Positions 43,382-52,154 of a stretch of DNA of 64,000 nt are shown here, piece after piece. The DNA is from Nitrospira sp. (GTDB lineage: Bacteria; Nitrospirota; Nitrospiria; Nitrospirales; Nitrospiraceae). How positions within the stretch are numbered: position 1 is the first letter of the stretch; every line of letters begins with the position of its first letter. The DNA lies in contig JAHFEW010000004.1 in NCBI GenBank assembly GCA_023248215.1, positions 35,739-99,738 on the forward strand. The letters run 5' to 3'. A program made the translations under genes and the position numbers. The notes below the pieces were generated by a model, which searched no databases, was not told where the DNA came from, and worked only from the letters and a program-made list of their open reading frames with translations.

Positions 43382-43825
43382 ATGACACGTTCTTCCTGGT
43401 CGGCTCCGAATCCGATTCCGGACAGTCTGCGCCGCAGCCTGAAGGCCCTTCGCCACGGCCTGCTCGGTCTGCACAAATCCCTGATCGTCTCCGAACAGCT
43501 CACCTATGAACGCATCTACGGACGCGTCTCCTCGGCAGGGCAGCTGCTGCAGCTCGTCATGAACGATCCGTGGTTCGCCTGGCTGCACCCGCTGTCACAC
43601 CTCGTCGTGCGCATCGATGTCGTCCTGGAAGATCAAGACGACACCACGATCGAAGCTGCGCAGGAACTGCTGTCGGAAGCTCGCTCCATGCTTCGTCCTT
43701 CGGAAGAAGGTGATGGCTTCGAACGCAGTTACTACGAAGCCCTCCAACGGACGCCGGATGTCGTCCTTGCCCACGCCAGCGTGAAAAAACTGCTCAGCAC
43801 AGCATGCACCGCAGCCGCTGCCTGA
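43382..43825 (+). CDS. Conserved hypothetical protein
   Basis: Soluble helical protein of 147 aa without signal or membrane segments. Notable stretches are RRSLKALRHGLLGLHKSLIVSE, LVMNDPWFAWLHPLSHLVVRID and EAAQELLSEARSMLRP. I do not recognise a family; the conserved-looking WFAWLHPLS and a short acidic centre are all that stand out. It is divergent from the Ca-type pump gene and converges on the NTF2-like gene. ATG 43382 has no strong ribosome site. Confidence 0.6.
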   Translation: MTRSSWSAPNPIPDSLRRSLKALRHGLLGLHKSLIVSEQLTYERIYGRVSSAGQLLQLVMNDPWFAWLHPLSHLVVRIDVVLEDQDDTTIEAAQELLSEARSMLRPSEEGDGFERSYYEALQRTPDVVLAHASVKKLLSTACTAAAA

Positions 43826-43849
43826 CCATCGGCCTCGTCGCACGCTCGA

Positions 43850-44467
43850 TCAAAATAGAGGGTGATGCGGGGACGACGAGAACGGCGCCGAGCGCGGCAC
43901 GTCACCTCTATTCCCGAGAAACCGCCAACCGCTCTTATCTCGAACCAGATAGTGGACCTCCTGAAACCAACTATCCAGCGTGATGCGAGTACCCGATTGC
44001 GCCTCGGTGCCATAGAGGCCTCCGGTGCAGGTCAACTCAACCCGTGCGCCTTCAGTGGTCTGCACGACCTTCATCTCGGAGAAGAGATGCGTCGAGGACA
44101 ACTCCCGATAATGCTCGAACACCTCGCGCCAAATTCGCTCTACCTCCGTCACATGCAATCCATGATAATTGTAAGCAGCCGCATAAAACTGCATCATCGC
44201 CGCGAGATCCTGTTTCTGTAAGGCCCTCTCCGCACGATCGAATGCCAGCAGGATCTCCGTCACGGCGGGATCGGCCCGAATCGCTTTGGCACCGGTGACG
44301 ATCTGTCCCTCGCGCTTCAACACCATCTCAGGGAGCACCTGCACCGTGGCATGAGCCGATGGTCCCAACAAGAGCGTCAGGCTCACTGCCATGGATCCTA
44401 CTACCCGCATCCCTCGCCGCGACACTCGTCGCCGGGATCGGGGGACGTCCATGAATCGCTGCTGCAT
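43850..44467 (-). CDS. Exported NTF2-like domain protein
   Basis: Protein of 205 aa with a basic N-terminus and a signal peptide (VGSMAVSLTLLLGPSAHA). The mature part has the cone-shaped NTF2/SnoaL pattern: ILLAFDRAERALQKQDLAAMMQFYAAAYNYHG, then VFEHYRELSSTHLFSEMKVV and LDSWFQEVHYLVRDKSGWRFLG. The ATG at 44467 is chosen because GGAGCG lies upstream. Such domains bind small ligands or act as accessory subunits. It ends 25 bases from the convergent hypothetical gene. No partner can be named. Confidence 0.7.
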   Translation of the reverse strand: MQQRFMDVPRSRRRVSRRGMRVVGSMAVSLTLLLGPSAHATVQVLPEMVLKREGQIVTGAKAIRADPAVTEILLAFDRAERALQKQDLAAMMQFYAAAYNYHGLHVTEVERIWREVFEHYRELSSTHLFSEMKVVQTTEGARVELTCTGGLYGTEAQSGTRITLDSWFQEVHYLVRDKSGWRFLGNRGDVPRSAPFSSSPHHPLF

Positions 44468-44880
44468 TTTCGCTCCTCTCTTTCGGTTGGCGGCACAAGG
44501 CAAGCCACAAGACAAATAGGGCCCTCTACCAGATCATGCAAAGCCAGTACCCAAGCGCTCAATGGTGGCCGCCATCTCACCTGCCTATCAAACCACCACC
44601 AGATTAGGGGACTGGGAAGAACCACCCAACTGCCTGGCTCTATCGAGTGCGACCGCTGAAGGGAAATACCCCACGCCCGTTTCCACACTGTTGCAAGAGG
44701 CGACAGCTCGACGTCGTCGCTGCTTGAACGATCGTACCTGAGCCATCTCACCGCTGACAGCCGCTCACGGAGACGAAGCACGCTCGATTCGTGCTTTTCC
44801 TTTGGCCGATGGGGCGTGCGCGCTAGACTGCAGCGAGCGCACACTGTTCATGTCGAAGGGTGCACGACAAGGAGCCCCCT
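44468..44880. other. Intergenic region with a possible promoter for the TPR gene
   Basis: Over 400 bases without a supported gene. Near the right end AAGCACG/CGTGCTT (44776-44796) forms a 7-bp hairpin followed by TTTT, terminator-like on the + strand although no + gene ends there. TTTGGC (44801) and TAGACT (44824-44829) with 17 bases between could be a weak promoter for the TPR gene, which has AAGGAG before its ATG. Confidence 0.4.
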
Positions 44881-45870
44881 ATGCCTTCGTCAACGAGATC
44901 TGTCCTGCTTGGAGCGCTCGGCTTCACTGTCCTATCCGTCAGCATGGCCCCTGCGGAACAGGCACGACATGTCGCAACCATTGCCTTCGTCGAAAAGCCC
45001 TGGGGGGTGGCCCTGGATATCACTGGATACAGCATTCACATCAATGGGGTGAAACCGGACGGACGACGCTACTTCTTTGCGACCAATGCCGCAACATCAA
45101 TGAATCTCTCAGTCACGCTGGAGATGGTGACCGGCCAGGCGACGGGGCAAGGCTGCCTCGCCCACCTAGAACACATTGCACAGACCTCAGCGGCAAACAT
45201 CGGCCAGGGCATTACCCGATACGAAGTCCGGCACATGCCCGTGATCGAGTATCTGGGTCCGGCGGTGCGCGTGGAGAACGTGGATCAATTCCATTTGTTC
45301 GCCTGTGCCGGGAAAGAGAACGTCTACGCCGACATTCATATTTCAAAAAAAGGCTTCAAAACTGGAGATGAGTCGCTGCTGCGTGACGTGCTGGCCAGCC
45401 TCGACATCGTCGCCGCTGCCGCTGCCAGCAGCCTCGATCACTTTCGGGCGGGGAGTGCACCCTACCTCCAGGGAAACTATGCGCAAGCCATCCCGTACTA
45501 TGAACAGGCGCTCGCACTCGAACAATCCAATCCCACCCTCGACAAGTCCATCTGGCGTCTCCTCATCCAGAACTTGGGAATGGCGTACCGCGTGACTGGA
45601 GACCTCCAGCAGGCCAGAACCATCTTCGAATATGGCGTCGCGCAAGACCCTGCCAATCCCCTGTTTCACTACAATCTCGCTCGTACCTACGCCGGGATGA
45701 ACGACCGGGACAAAGCGATGCAATCCCTCCACGCCGCCTTCCACAACCACCGTCACCGGAACGTGGGCGAGAGTCTGCCGGACCCTCGGCAGGATGTCTC
45801 CTTCAGGCGGTTCATGCTGGATCCAGGATTCAGAACCTTGGCGGAGTCACTCATGCAGCCGGCCATTTGA
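44881..45870 (+). CDS. Exported TPR-repeat protein
   Basis: Protein of 329 aa with a signal peptide (VLLGALGFTVLSVSMAPAEQA). The N-terminal half (about 30-175) is an unassigned beta-rich domain with two cysteines (GQGCLAHL, LFACAGKEN). The C-terminal part holds tetratricopeptide repeats: GNYAQAIPYYEQALALEQSNPTLD, NLGMAYRVTGDLQQARTIFEYGVAQDPANPLFHYNLARTYAGM. ATG 44881 has AAGGAG upstream. It probably works in the periplasm as a scaffold. The PilZ gene follows on the same strand. The function is unknown. Confidence 0.75.
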   Translation: MPSSTRSVLLGALGFTVLSVSMAPAEQARHVATIAFVEKPWGVALDITGYSIHINGVKPDGRRYFFATNAATSMNLSVTLEMVTGQATGQGCLAHLEHIAQTSAANIGQGITRYEVRHMPVIEYLGPAVRVENVDQFHLFACAGKENVYADIHISKKGFKTGDESLLRDVLASLDIVAAAAASSLDHFRAGSAPYLQGNYAQAIPYYEQALALEQSNPTLDKSIWRLLIQNLGMAYRVTGDLQQARTIFEYGVAQDPANPLFHYNLARTYAGMNDRDKAMQSLHAAFHNHRHRNVGESLPDPRQDVSFRRFMLDPGFRTLAESLMQPAI

Positions 45871-45989
45871 GCAGAGGCCTCGAGCAGGCCGCACGTTGCT
45901 CTCTCCTCCGGGGTACGGCCTCAGGCGCTGAGAGGAACGACACGGTCTTCGCATGGTTACACACAGGCGCATCAGGGAAAGGAACGTGG

Positions 45990-46358
45990 ATGTCGAAACG
46001 TAAGAACAGCCGAGTTGAGATGAATCGCCCCATCGAGGTTCAGGGGACGCGCGGAGCCAGTCAAGGCGTCGTGCGGGATTTCTCCCCGGGCGGGTGCCGG
46101 ATCGAACAGCCTGATGCCAAGGTGCATTGCGGGATGCGCTTGACGCTGCGGATCTCACTGCCGGATCGCCTGCAACCCATCGAAATCAAGCCTGCGGTCG
46201 TCACCTGGACAGGTAAGGATTCGTTCGGTGTCGAGTTCCTCTCGCTCTCTCAGGAGGCAAGAGCTCGTGTGAAAATTGTGCACGATCTGCTCCTGGAGGC
46301 GCAGACAACCGCGGAGACCGAGCGAGTCATCTCCCTCCCTTCCGTCGCCTGGAAATAA
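45990..46358 (+). CDS. PilZ domain protein
   Basis: Cytoplasmic protein of 122 aa consisting of one PilZ domain, a fold that often binds cyclic di-GMP. The second binding motif is clear as DFSPGGCRIE (D/NxSxxG), and the first arginine motif is weaker: KNSRVEMNRPIEV lacks the full RxxxR. GVEFLSLS closes the domain. The start at 45990 with GGAA upstream is preferred over the open frame to 45867. With the incomplete arginine motif, c-di-GMP binding is uncertain. It is a single-domain receptor next to a TPR protein and near two sensor kinases. Confidence 0.82.
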   Translation: MSKRKNSRVEMNRPIEVQGTRGASQGVVRDFSPGGCRIEQPDAKVHCGMRLTLRISLPDRLQPIEIKPAVVTWTGKDSFGVEFLSLSQEARARVKIVHDLLLEAQTTAETERVISLPSVAWK

Positions 46359-46411
46359 GCGCCGACATACTCGCCGTTGCTGCACGAAGCCCTAATGGAG
46401 GAATCCGGCTG

Positions 46412-47425
46412 TCACCGAAACAAGAGCCAGAGACCCAACAGATACCCAAGGATCATCACGAGACTATCCGGCTCAATGAGCAAATACCGCTTCTCCACTC
46501 GATACACAATCCCCATCAGTCCCACATTCATCATCACGATGCCCCAGAGAGCCGTCAGCGCATGAGTGGACTCGATCGCGCTGAGCAATGGCCCCCCGCC
46601 GTACGCCAGATCGGCAAAAAAGAACGCCGCCATGTTGAAGGCATTACTACCGAAGAGATTGCCCACCGCGAGATCGAACGCCCCGAGACGGACAGCGGCC
46701 AGAGAGGTGACCAGCTCAGGCAGCGTCGTCACCACCGCAACGAGCGACGTACCGACGAAGGTCGTACTCACTCCCGATTGATCCGCAATATCCTTGGCTG
46801 ACTTCGCAAGCAAGGGAGCGGCGATGATCAAAACGAGCGTGGCTGCACCGAATCCTATGGCAGCGCGACGCAATCCGTCACGCCGGACTGCGTCTCTCGT
46901 GAGGCCGTCAGCCTCGGCCTCGGCAAGGAGCTGCTGTGCCCGCTGACGCCGCTTGACGTCTTCCTGCCGAAACACCACCCGCATGCCGAACACATATACC
47001 AGGAATAGAAGGGCGCTTCCCCCTCCGATTGCAGCGTGGCCTACCTCACTCCGAAACAACACAAGAAACGCAGCTAATGCGGTGAGCACCATCGCCAGTG
47101 CAGCCACCAGGGTATGCTCGAAAGCAGCCTGCTCCCAGACGCGCTTGTCGCGATGGAGAAGGTCGATGAGGCCGAGCGTGAACATGTTGGCGAGAACGGC
47201 GCCAAAGAGGTCCCCGGCGGCCAGGTCCGGCGCATCGAGCAAGCCGGCGCTGACAGTCGTCAACACCTCCGGCAATGACGTCGCGGCCGCCATCAGCACC
47301 ACGCCGACCCACAGGCGCCCGAGCCCTGTCAGGGCAGCGAGCTGATCGCCGTAGCGCGAGAGTCTTGTCCCCGCCATGACGATCATGGCTCCACTCAGCA
47401 CGAGTATGATCCATGACGTGAACAC
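46412..47425 (-). CDS. CaCA-family sodium/calcium exchanger-like transporter
   Basis: Inner membrane antiporter of 337 aa with two inverted halves. The second alpha repeat is complete (TSLVAVVTTLPELVTSLAAVR...AVGNLFGSNAFNM). The first is altered: ATSLPEVLTTVSAGLL and AGDLFGAVLANMF replace the usual GN..GSN. Such proteins exchange Ca2+ or other cations against Na+ or H+. About ten membrane segments and a charged central loop (RQEDVKRRQRAQQLLAEAEADGL) are seen. It lies between the PilZ gene and a hybrid kinase and fits the cation-transport theme of this region. Confidence 0.86.
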   Translation of the reverse strand: MFTSWIILVLSGAMIVMAGTRLSRYGDQLAALTGLGRLWVGVVLMAAATSLPEVLTTVSAGLLDAPDLAAGDLFGAVLANMFTLGLIDLLHRDKRVWEQAAFEHTLVAALAMVLTALAAFLVLFRSEVGHAAIGGGSALLFLVYVFGMRVVFRQEDVKRRQRAQQLLAEAEADGLTRDAVRRDGLRRAAIGFGAATLVLIIAAPLLAKSAKDIADQSGVSTTFVGTSLVAVVTTLPELVTSLAAVRLGAFDLAVGNLFGSNAFNMAAFFFADLAYGGGPLLSAIESTHALTALWGIVMMNVGLMGIVYRVEKRYLLIEPDSLVMILGYLLGLWLLFR

Positions 47426-47658
47426 CCGTTACTCCTTAGGACGCCCTCAGCGCGATGAACCGGGAGCCGCAATCGCGGCGAGTGTGCCGACTCTCTCCTC
47501 CGGCGTCAAGCAATCGCAAGCTCGTCATCGGCCGGAAAGCTGCACAGCAATCGGCTGTGTGTACCGGATTCGTGGCTGAAATAAGATGGGCGTTCGGAAG
47601 CAGAGATCCCGGATGCGACAGTCTCGGGCGGATTGGCCGTTTAACCTATCGAGTTCCA

Positions 47659-49188
47659 CTACAATGGGCGCGCAGGCAGGAGAATTTCACCAACCTTTTC
47701 GATGAGCGTTTGGGGGAGGAACGGCTTCTGAAGATAGGCGGCCTGAGCATCTACCCCGTGCGACACCAGCATATCCCCGGCATACCCGGAGATGTAGAGC
47801 ACCTTGATCAGGGGAAACATCGTCTTCGCCCCTTGCACCAGCACGGCTGCTTTCATTCTCGGCAAGATCACATCCGTGATCAGCAAATCGCATCCGCTTT
47901 TTCGAACTTGCAGCATTTGCAAGGCCTCGACGCCGTCGGCCGCCGCCAACACCTCATACCCCTGATCCCGGAGCACCGCTGCCACAAGGCGTCGAATGCC
48001 CTCGTCGTCTTCCACGAGGAGGATGGTCGCACAGGTCGCCGGCACGGAGTGAGCAGCAGCCACCGCTTCAACCTCCGATAGCTGACTGAGAGCCCGCGGC
48101 AACATCACGGTAAACCGGGTACCGCGAGCCGGCTGACTCGTCACCTCGATATAGCCCCGGCTCTCTTTTACGATGCCATAGACCGTGGCCAATCCCAAGC
48201 CGGTTCCCTGGCCGGATTCCTTCGTGCTGAAAAACGGTTCGAAGATATGTGCGAGGGTCTCGGCATCGATCCCGCATCCGGTGTCCTCCACGACCAGCTT
48301 GACATAGGGGCCGGGAACCGCCCCAGAGTGAGCACGAGCATAGGCTTGGTCCAGATCGACGTTGCCCGTCTCGATCGTCAGAATGCCTCCCTCCGCCATG
48401 GCATCACGTGCATTGAGCGCCAGGTTGAGGAGCACCTGTTCAATCTGCACGGAATCGCCCAGCACATGCCCGGCCTGGGGATCGAGGACAATGACGGTCT
48501 GGATCTGCTCGCCGATCAGACGGCGCAGAATATCTTCCATCTCACGAATCAACGTATTGAGCGGCACGTCGCGCTGCTCCAGCACCTGACGGCGGCTGAA
48601 GGTGAGCAACTTCTTCGTCAGAGCCGCTGCCCGGGAGCCGGCCTGCCCGATCATCTCTACTTCATGGTGGCACGGATGAGCCCCGAGCTGCTGCGCGACC
48701 CGCTGCGCATGGCCGATCACGACCATGAGCAGATTGTTGAAATCATGCGCGATGCCGGCCGCCAGACGCCCGAGCGCTTCCATCTTCTGTGACTGCCGCA
48801 GACTCTGCTCGTCTTGCTTGCGTTTCGTCAGATCCACGATCGTTTCAATGACATGCACCGGCCCGTCCGTCGTCGACGCCTTGGCCCAGTGGATCAGGAG
48901 ATGTCGACCATTCGGCATCTCCACCTCCTCAGACACCACTTCCTCGCGGGTCAAGGCCTCAGGCATGCGGCAGAATTCACATGGGCCGGCCTGCCCCGCA
49001 ATCTTCTCGTGACAGCTGGCGCCCGCAATATCGCCGAATGCGACCAGACAGGTCCTGTTTTGAAACTGTACGGTATAGTCGGCGGGATTGATCACCGATA
49101 CGATCACCGGCTGAGAGTTGAGCAGCACCTGCGGATCGTAAGAAGGGCGGTTGGACGACTGCGTGGAACCAGCCATGGACGTCCTCAT
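47659..49188 (-). CDS. PAS-containing hybrid histidine kinase with C-terminal receiver
   Basis: Soluble signalling protein of 509 aa. The PAS domain (about 20-125) carries a cysteine cluster GASCHEK...GPCEFCRMPE that may bind metal or a cofactor. The phosphoacceptor histidine is H148 in AAGIAHDFNNLL, the ATPase domain has LNLALNARDAM, VEDTGCGID and GTGLGLATVYGIV, and the receiver (about 385-505) has the acceptor D439 in LITDVILP. No membrane segment or DNA-binding domain is present, so phosphate must move on to another protein. No response regulator is adjacent. Confidence 0.9.
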   Translation of the reverse strand: MRTSMAGSTQSSNRPSYDPQVLLNSQPVIVSVINPADYTVQFQNRTCLVAFGDIAGASCHEKIAGQAGPCEFCRMPEALTREEVVSEEVEMPNGRHLLIHWAKASTTDGPVHVIETIVDLTKRKQDEQSLRQSQKMEALGRLAAGIAHDFNNLLMVVIGHAQRVAQQLGAHPCHHEVEMIGQAGSRAAALTKKLLTFSRRQVLEQRDVPLNTLIREMEDILRRLIGEQIQTVIVLDPQAGHVLGDSVQIEQVLLNLALNARDAMAEGGILTIETGNVDLDQAYARAHSGAVPGPYVKLVVEDTGCGIDAETLAHIFEPFFSTKESGQGTGLGLATVYGIVKESRGYIEVTSQPARGTRFTVMLPRALSQLSEVEAVAAAHSVPATCATILLVEDDEGIRRLVAAVLRDQGYEVLAAADGVEALQMLQVRKSGCDLLITDVILPRMKAAVLVQGAKTMFPLIKVLYISGYAGDMLVSHGVDAQAAYLQKPFLPQTLIEKVGEILLPARPL

Positions 49189-49339
49189 GCGAAGGGGAAG
49201 AATGGAAGAAAGCGGTATCCTCCTACTGGTTTTACTACATCACCACTGACAGTCAAGGAGATGATGGATTGCATGAAGCAGGAGCGGGCCGATCGGCACC
49301 TATCCCCGACCGACGCGTGAAAAATTGTTGCGCGCCTCC

Positions 49340-51865
49340 TCAGCCGCCATTGTCCACTCGCTTGTAAAATTGCTTCTTCGCCAGTTCTGCCGCAACGACA
49401 TAGGCAAAGAGAATCCCCATCAGCGCCAACCAGAAAATCGGCGGCAGCGGTTCGAATCCCAAGAACGTTCCAATCGGCGTCACCGGCAACAGCATGGTCA
49501 CACATCCCGTCAGGAGGGTCGTGATCAACAAGGCAGCAGATGGCCGGCTGGTATAGCAGGGCCGGCGCGTGCGGATGACGAGCACGATCAACGACGCCGA
49601 AAGAACGGACTCGACAAACCAGCCGGTGCGAAACTGGCCGGTCGTCGAGTGCAACACCAGCAGTAACACCCCGAATGTGAGGTAGTCGAAGATGGAACTC
49701 ACAAAACCGAACGTGAGCATGAAGCGTCGAATGAACGGAATGTCCCACCGGCGGGGCCGATCGATCAACTCACGGTCTACCCGATCAGTTGCAATCGTCA
49801 TTTCGGGAAGGTCCGTCAGGACGTTGGTCAGCAAGATCTGTTTCGGCAATAACGGGAGAAAGGGCAAAAACAGCGAGGCACCGGCCATGCTGAACATGTT
49901 GCCGAAGTTCGCGCTGGTGGCCATAAACACATATTTCAACGTATTGGCAAATGTGGTGCGCCCCTCACGGACTCCTTGCACCAGCACGCCCAAGTCGTGC
50001 TCCAGCAGCACGAGATCGGCCGCTTCTTTGGCGACATCGACGGCACTATCGACGGAAATGCCGACATCAGCGGCGTGGAGCGCCGGGGCGTCGTTGATGC
50101 CGTCACCGAGGTACCCGACCACATTCCCCGACGCGCGAAGCGCAAGAATGATGCGGTCTTTTTGATTGGGTTCGATTTCTGCGAAGATGTCCACGCCGTT
50201 GGCGCGCGTGCGGAGCGCATCGTCACTCATGCCGCGCAGGTCACTTCCGGTGAGCAGGCGCGGATTCGCCAGCCCGACCTGTCGCCCCACATAGGCCGCC
50301 ACCAGCGCCTGATCCCCCGTCACCATTTTCAAGGAGACCCCTAGCCCCTTGAGCGTCGCTATGGTGTCGGCGATACCGGGCTTCGGGGGATCGGCAAAGA
50401 CGAGAAGGCCCAGAAACGTCATCGCTGCTTCCTGCTCCTTGGAGACGCGATCGATAGCTCCCATGTCTCGGCAGGCCAGCCCAAGTGTGCGGAAACCTTG
50501 CGCGCTCAATTCGCGAACCTGCTGTCGGACTCGCGACTGAACCTGATCGATTGGCACGACGGTGCCGTCCGTCTGCTCCGCATCCAGACAGACCGCCAAC
50601 AAGCTCTCGACAGCGCCTTTGGTGATCAACAAATGGGTCTGCGGGGTCGCCACCAAAATCGAGAGCCGCTTGCGAACGAAGTCGTACGGTTCTTCTTCCA
50701 GCTTGCGATAGGCGGTGAGATCGAACGACCGATGCCGGCGCAGGGCTTCATCCAACGGATTCGGAAATCCGGTTTCGAACATCGCGTTCAGATAGGCGAG
50801 AAACAATACCTTCTCGCTCGGCTGGCCCTCGAGATTCAGGGCGGCATGCAGCCCCATCGAACCTTCGGTCAAGGTGCCGGTCTTGTCGGAGCACAGGACA
50901 TTCATGCTGCCGAAATTTTCGATCGATGCGAGGCGTTTGACGACGACCTTCTGTTGCGCCATCCGTTTGGCCCCGTGCGAGAGATTGACGCTGATAATGG
51001 CCGGCAACAGCTGCGGCGTCAGACCCACCGCCAACGCCATGGAAAAGAGAAAGGATTCGAGGACCGGCCGCTGCAGATAGACATTGACGGCAAAAATAGA
51101 GAGCACGAGGAGCAGCGTGACTTCGAGTAACAGGTAGCCGAATCGCCGCACACCCCGTTCAAAATCTGTTTCGGGCGCCCGTAACCGCATCCGATGGGCG
51201 ATGCGACCGAATTCCGTGTCCTTCCCTACGAACACGACCACCGCACGCGCTCGCCCGCTCACCACATGGGTTCCCAGAAAAAGACTGTTCGTTCTCTTCT
51301 GGAGAGGGGCATCGGCCGTGAGCGTGGCCGCCGATTTCTCAACCGGATAGGTTTCCCCCGTCAACGTCGCCTCATCAACGAACAGATCCTTCGCATCGAG
51401 CAGACGCGCATCACCGGGAAGACTGGATCCCGCAGAGAGCTCCACGACATCGCCGGGCACAATTTCATCGGCCGGGACATCACACAGCACACCGTCTCGC
51501 CAGGTTTGAGATGTAATCTGAACCAGAGCCAGGAGTCCGGCCACCGCTTGAGCCGCGCCGTATTCCTGCCAGAAACTCAAGAGCGCGCTGGCCAGGATGA
51601 TGCTCAGAATAATCAGCGCATCACTGCGCTCTGCGAGAAAGAACGACACGCCGGAGGCAAACAGTAGAATGAGAATGATGGGACTTCTGAACTGAGCCAG
51701 CAGAAGTCTGAATGGTTGGCTATCTCGCTGCGGTTTCAGTCTGGCTGGCGCATAGGTTGCCTCCCGTTCTTCAGCATCGGCAGTGCTCACTCCCTCTCGC
51801 GTGGTACGTAACTCGCGGAGCAGATCATCCGGTGGAACAGCCCAGAAGGATCGTCCGTTCACCAT
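49340..51865 (-). CDS. mgtA: MgtA-type magnesium-translocating P-type ATPase
   Basis: Inner membrane P-type ATPase of 841 aa of the P3B/MgtA kind that brings Mg2+ into the cell. Landmarks are VDEATLTGETYPVEK, the phosphorylation loop CSDKTGTLTEGSM, GDGINDAPALHAADVGI and the C-terminal NVLTDLPEMTIATDRVD, which is diagnostic for MgtA. The ORF runs on to 52048, but ATG 51865 has AAGGGAAAG upstream and starts the usual N-terminus. No leader peptide or Mg2+ riboswitch could be recognised upstream, although a 290-base gap with a large inverted repeat lies there. Confidence 0.9.
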   Translation of the reverse strand: MVNGRSFWAVPPDDLLRELRTTREGVSTADAEEREATYAPARLKPQRDSQPFRLLLAQFRSPIILILLFASGVSFFLAERSDALIILSIILASALLSFWQEYGAAQAVAGLLALVQITSQTWRDGVLCDVPADEIVPGDVVELSAGSSLPGDARLLDAKDLFVDEATLTGETYPVEKSAATLTADAPLQKRTNSLFLGTHVVSGRARAVVVFVGKDTEFGRIAHRMRLRAPETDFERGVRRFGYLLLEVTLLLVLSIFAVNVYLQRPVLESFLFSMALAVGLTPQLLPAIISVNLSHGAKRMAQQKVVVKRLASIENFGSMNVLCSDKTGTLTEGSMGLHAALNLEGQPSEKVLFLAYLNAMFETGFPNPLDEALRRHRSFDLTAYRKLEEEPYDFVRKRLSILVATPQTHLLITKGAVESLLAVCLDAEQTDGTVVPIDQVQSRVRQQVRELSAQGFRTLGLACRDMGAIDRVSKEQEAAMTFLGLLVFADPPKPGIADTIATLKGLGVSLKMVTGDQALVAAYVGRQVGLANPRLLTGSDLRGMSDDALRTRANGVDIFAEIEPNQKDRIILALRASGNVVGYLGDGINDAPALHAADVGISVDSAVDVAKEAADLVLLEHDLGVLVQGVREGRTTFANTLKYVFMATSANFGNMFSMAGASLFLPFLPLLPKQILLTNVLTDLPEMTIATDRVDRELIDRPRRWDIPFIRRFMLTFGFVSSIFDYLTFGVLLLVLHSTTGQFRTGWFVESVLSASLIVLVIRTRRPCYTSRPSAALLITTLLTGCVTMLLPVTPIGTFLGFEPLPPIFWLALMGILFAYVVAAELAKKQFYKRVDNGG

Positions 51866-52049
51866 AGGCTTTCCCTTATACAGGGTGGGCTCGTTGGTCC
51901 TCCACTGCACGCGTCCAACGAGGGCTTTCTCAGGCCGCGCGTTGCGCGAACACAAGAAATCAACAGGCTCCTGCCCCTTCCTTCTGAGGGCGCGCGCTCC
52001 GGGAACACCTAGCCTAATGCTCCTTCCAAGCTTGCTGCCTTCCAGCACC

Positions 52050-52152
52050 GGGAGGGTGGCGTGGGGTGATCCCTAACCGCGCGTATGAAGGGTGCACATT
52101 CTGATCCTGCGGCCTCTGCGAGCGAACGGGATCACCCCACGCCACCCTTCCC
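52050..52152. repeat. Large inverted repeat after the RND pump gene
   Basis: Arms of about 24 bases (52050-52073 and 52128-52152) are complementary except for one extra base, with a 54-base loop. Each contains GGGTGGCGTGGGGTGATCCC or its complement. The right arm starts 3 bases after the RND pump stop codon. No T-run follows on the - strand. It could be a terminator-like or RNA-protecting hairpin or a small mobile repeat. Confidence 0.7.
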
Positions 52153-52154
52153 TT

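Noticed and set aside
44401-44844. 147-aa - strand ORF in the gap before the TPR gene
   Set aside because: No recognisable motif and it overlaps the better supported NTF2-like gene start in another frame.
51990-52050. GGAAGG-rich hairpin TGCTGGAAGGCAGCA resembling the SRP RNA tip
   Set aside because: The conserved symmetric loop and flanking pairs of SRP RNA are missing; only the short GGAAGG resemblance remains.
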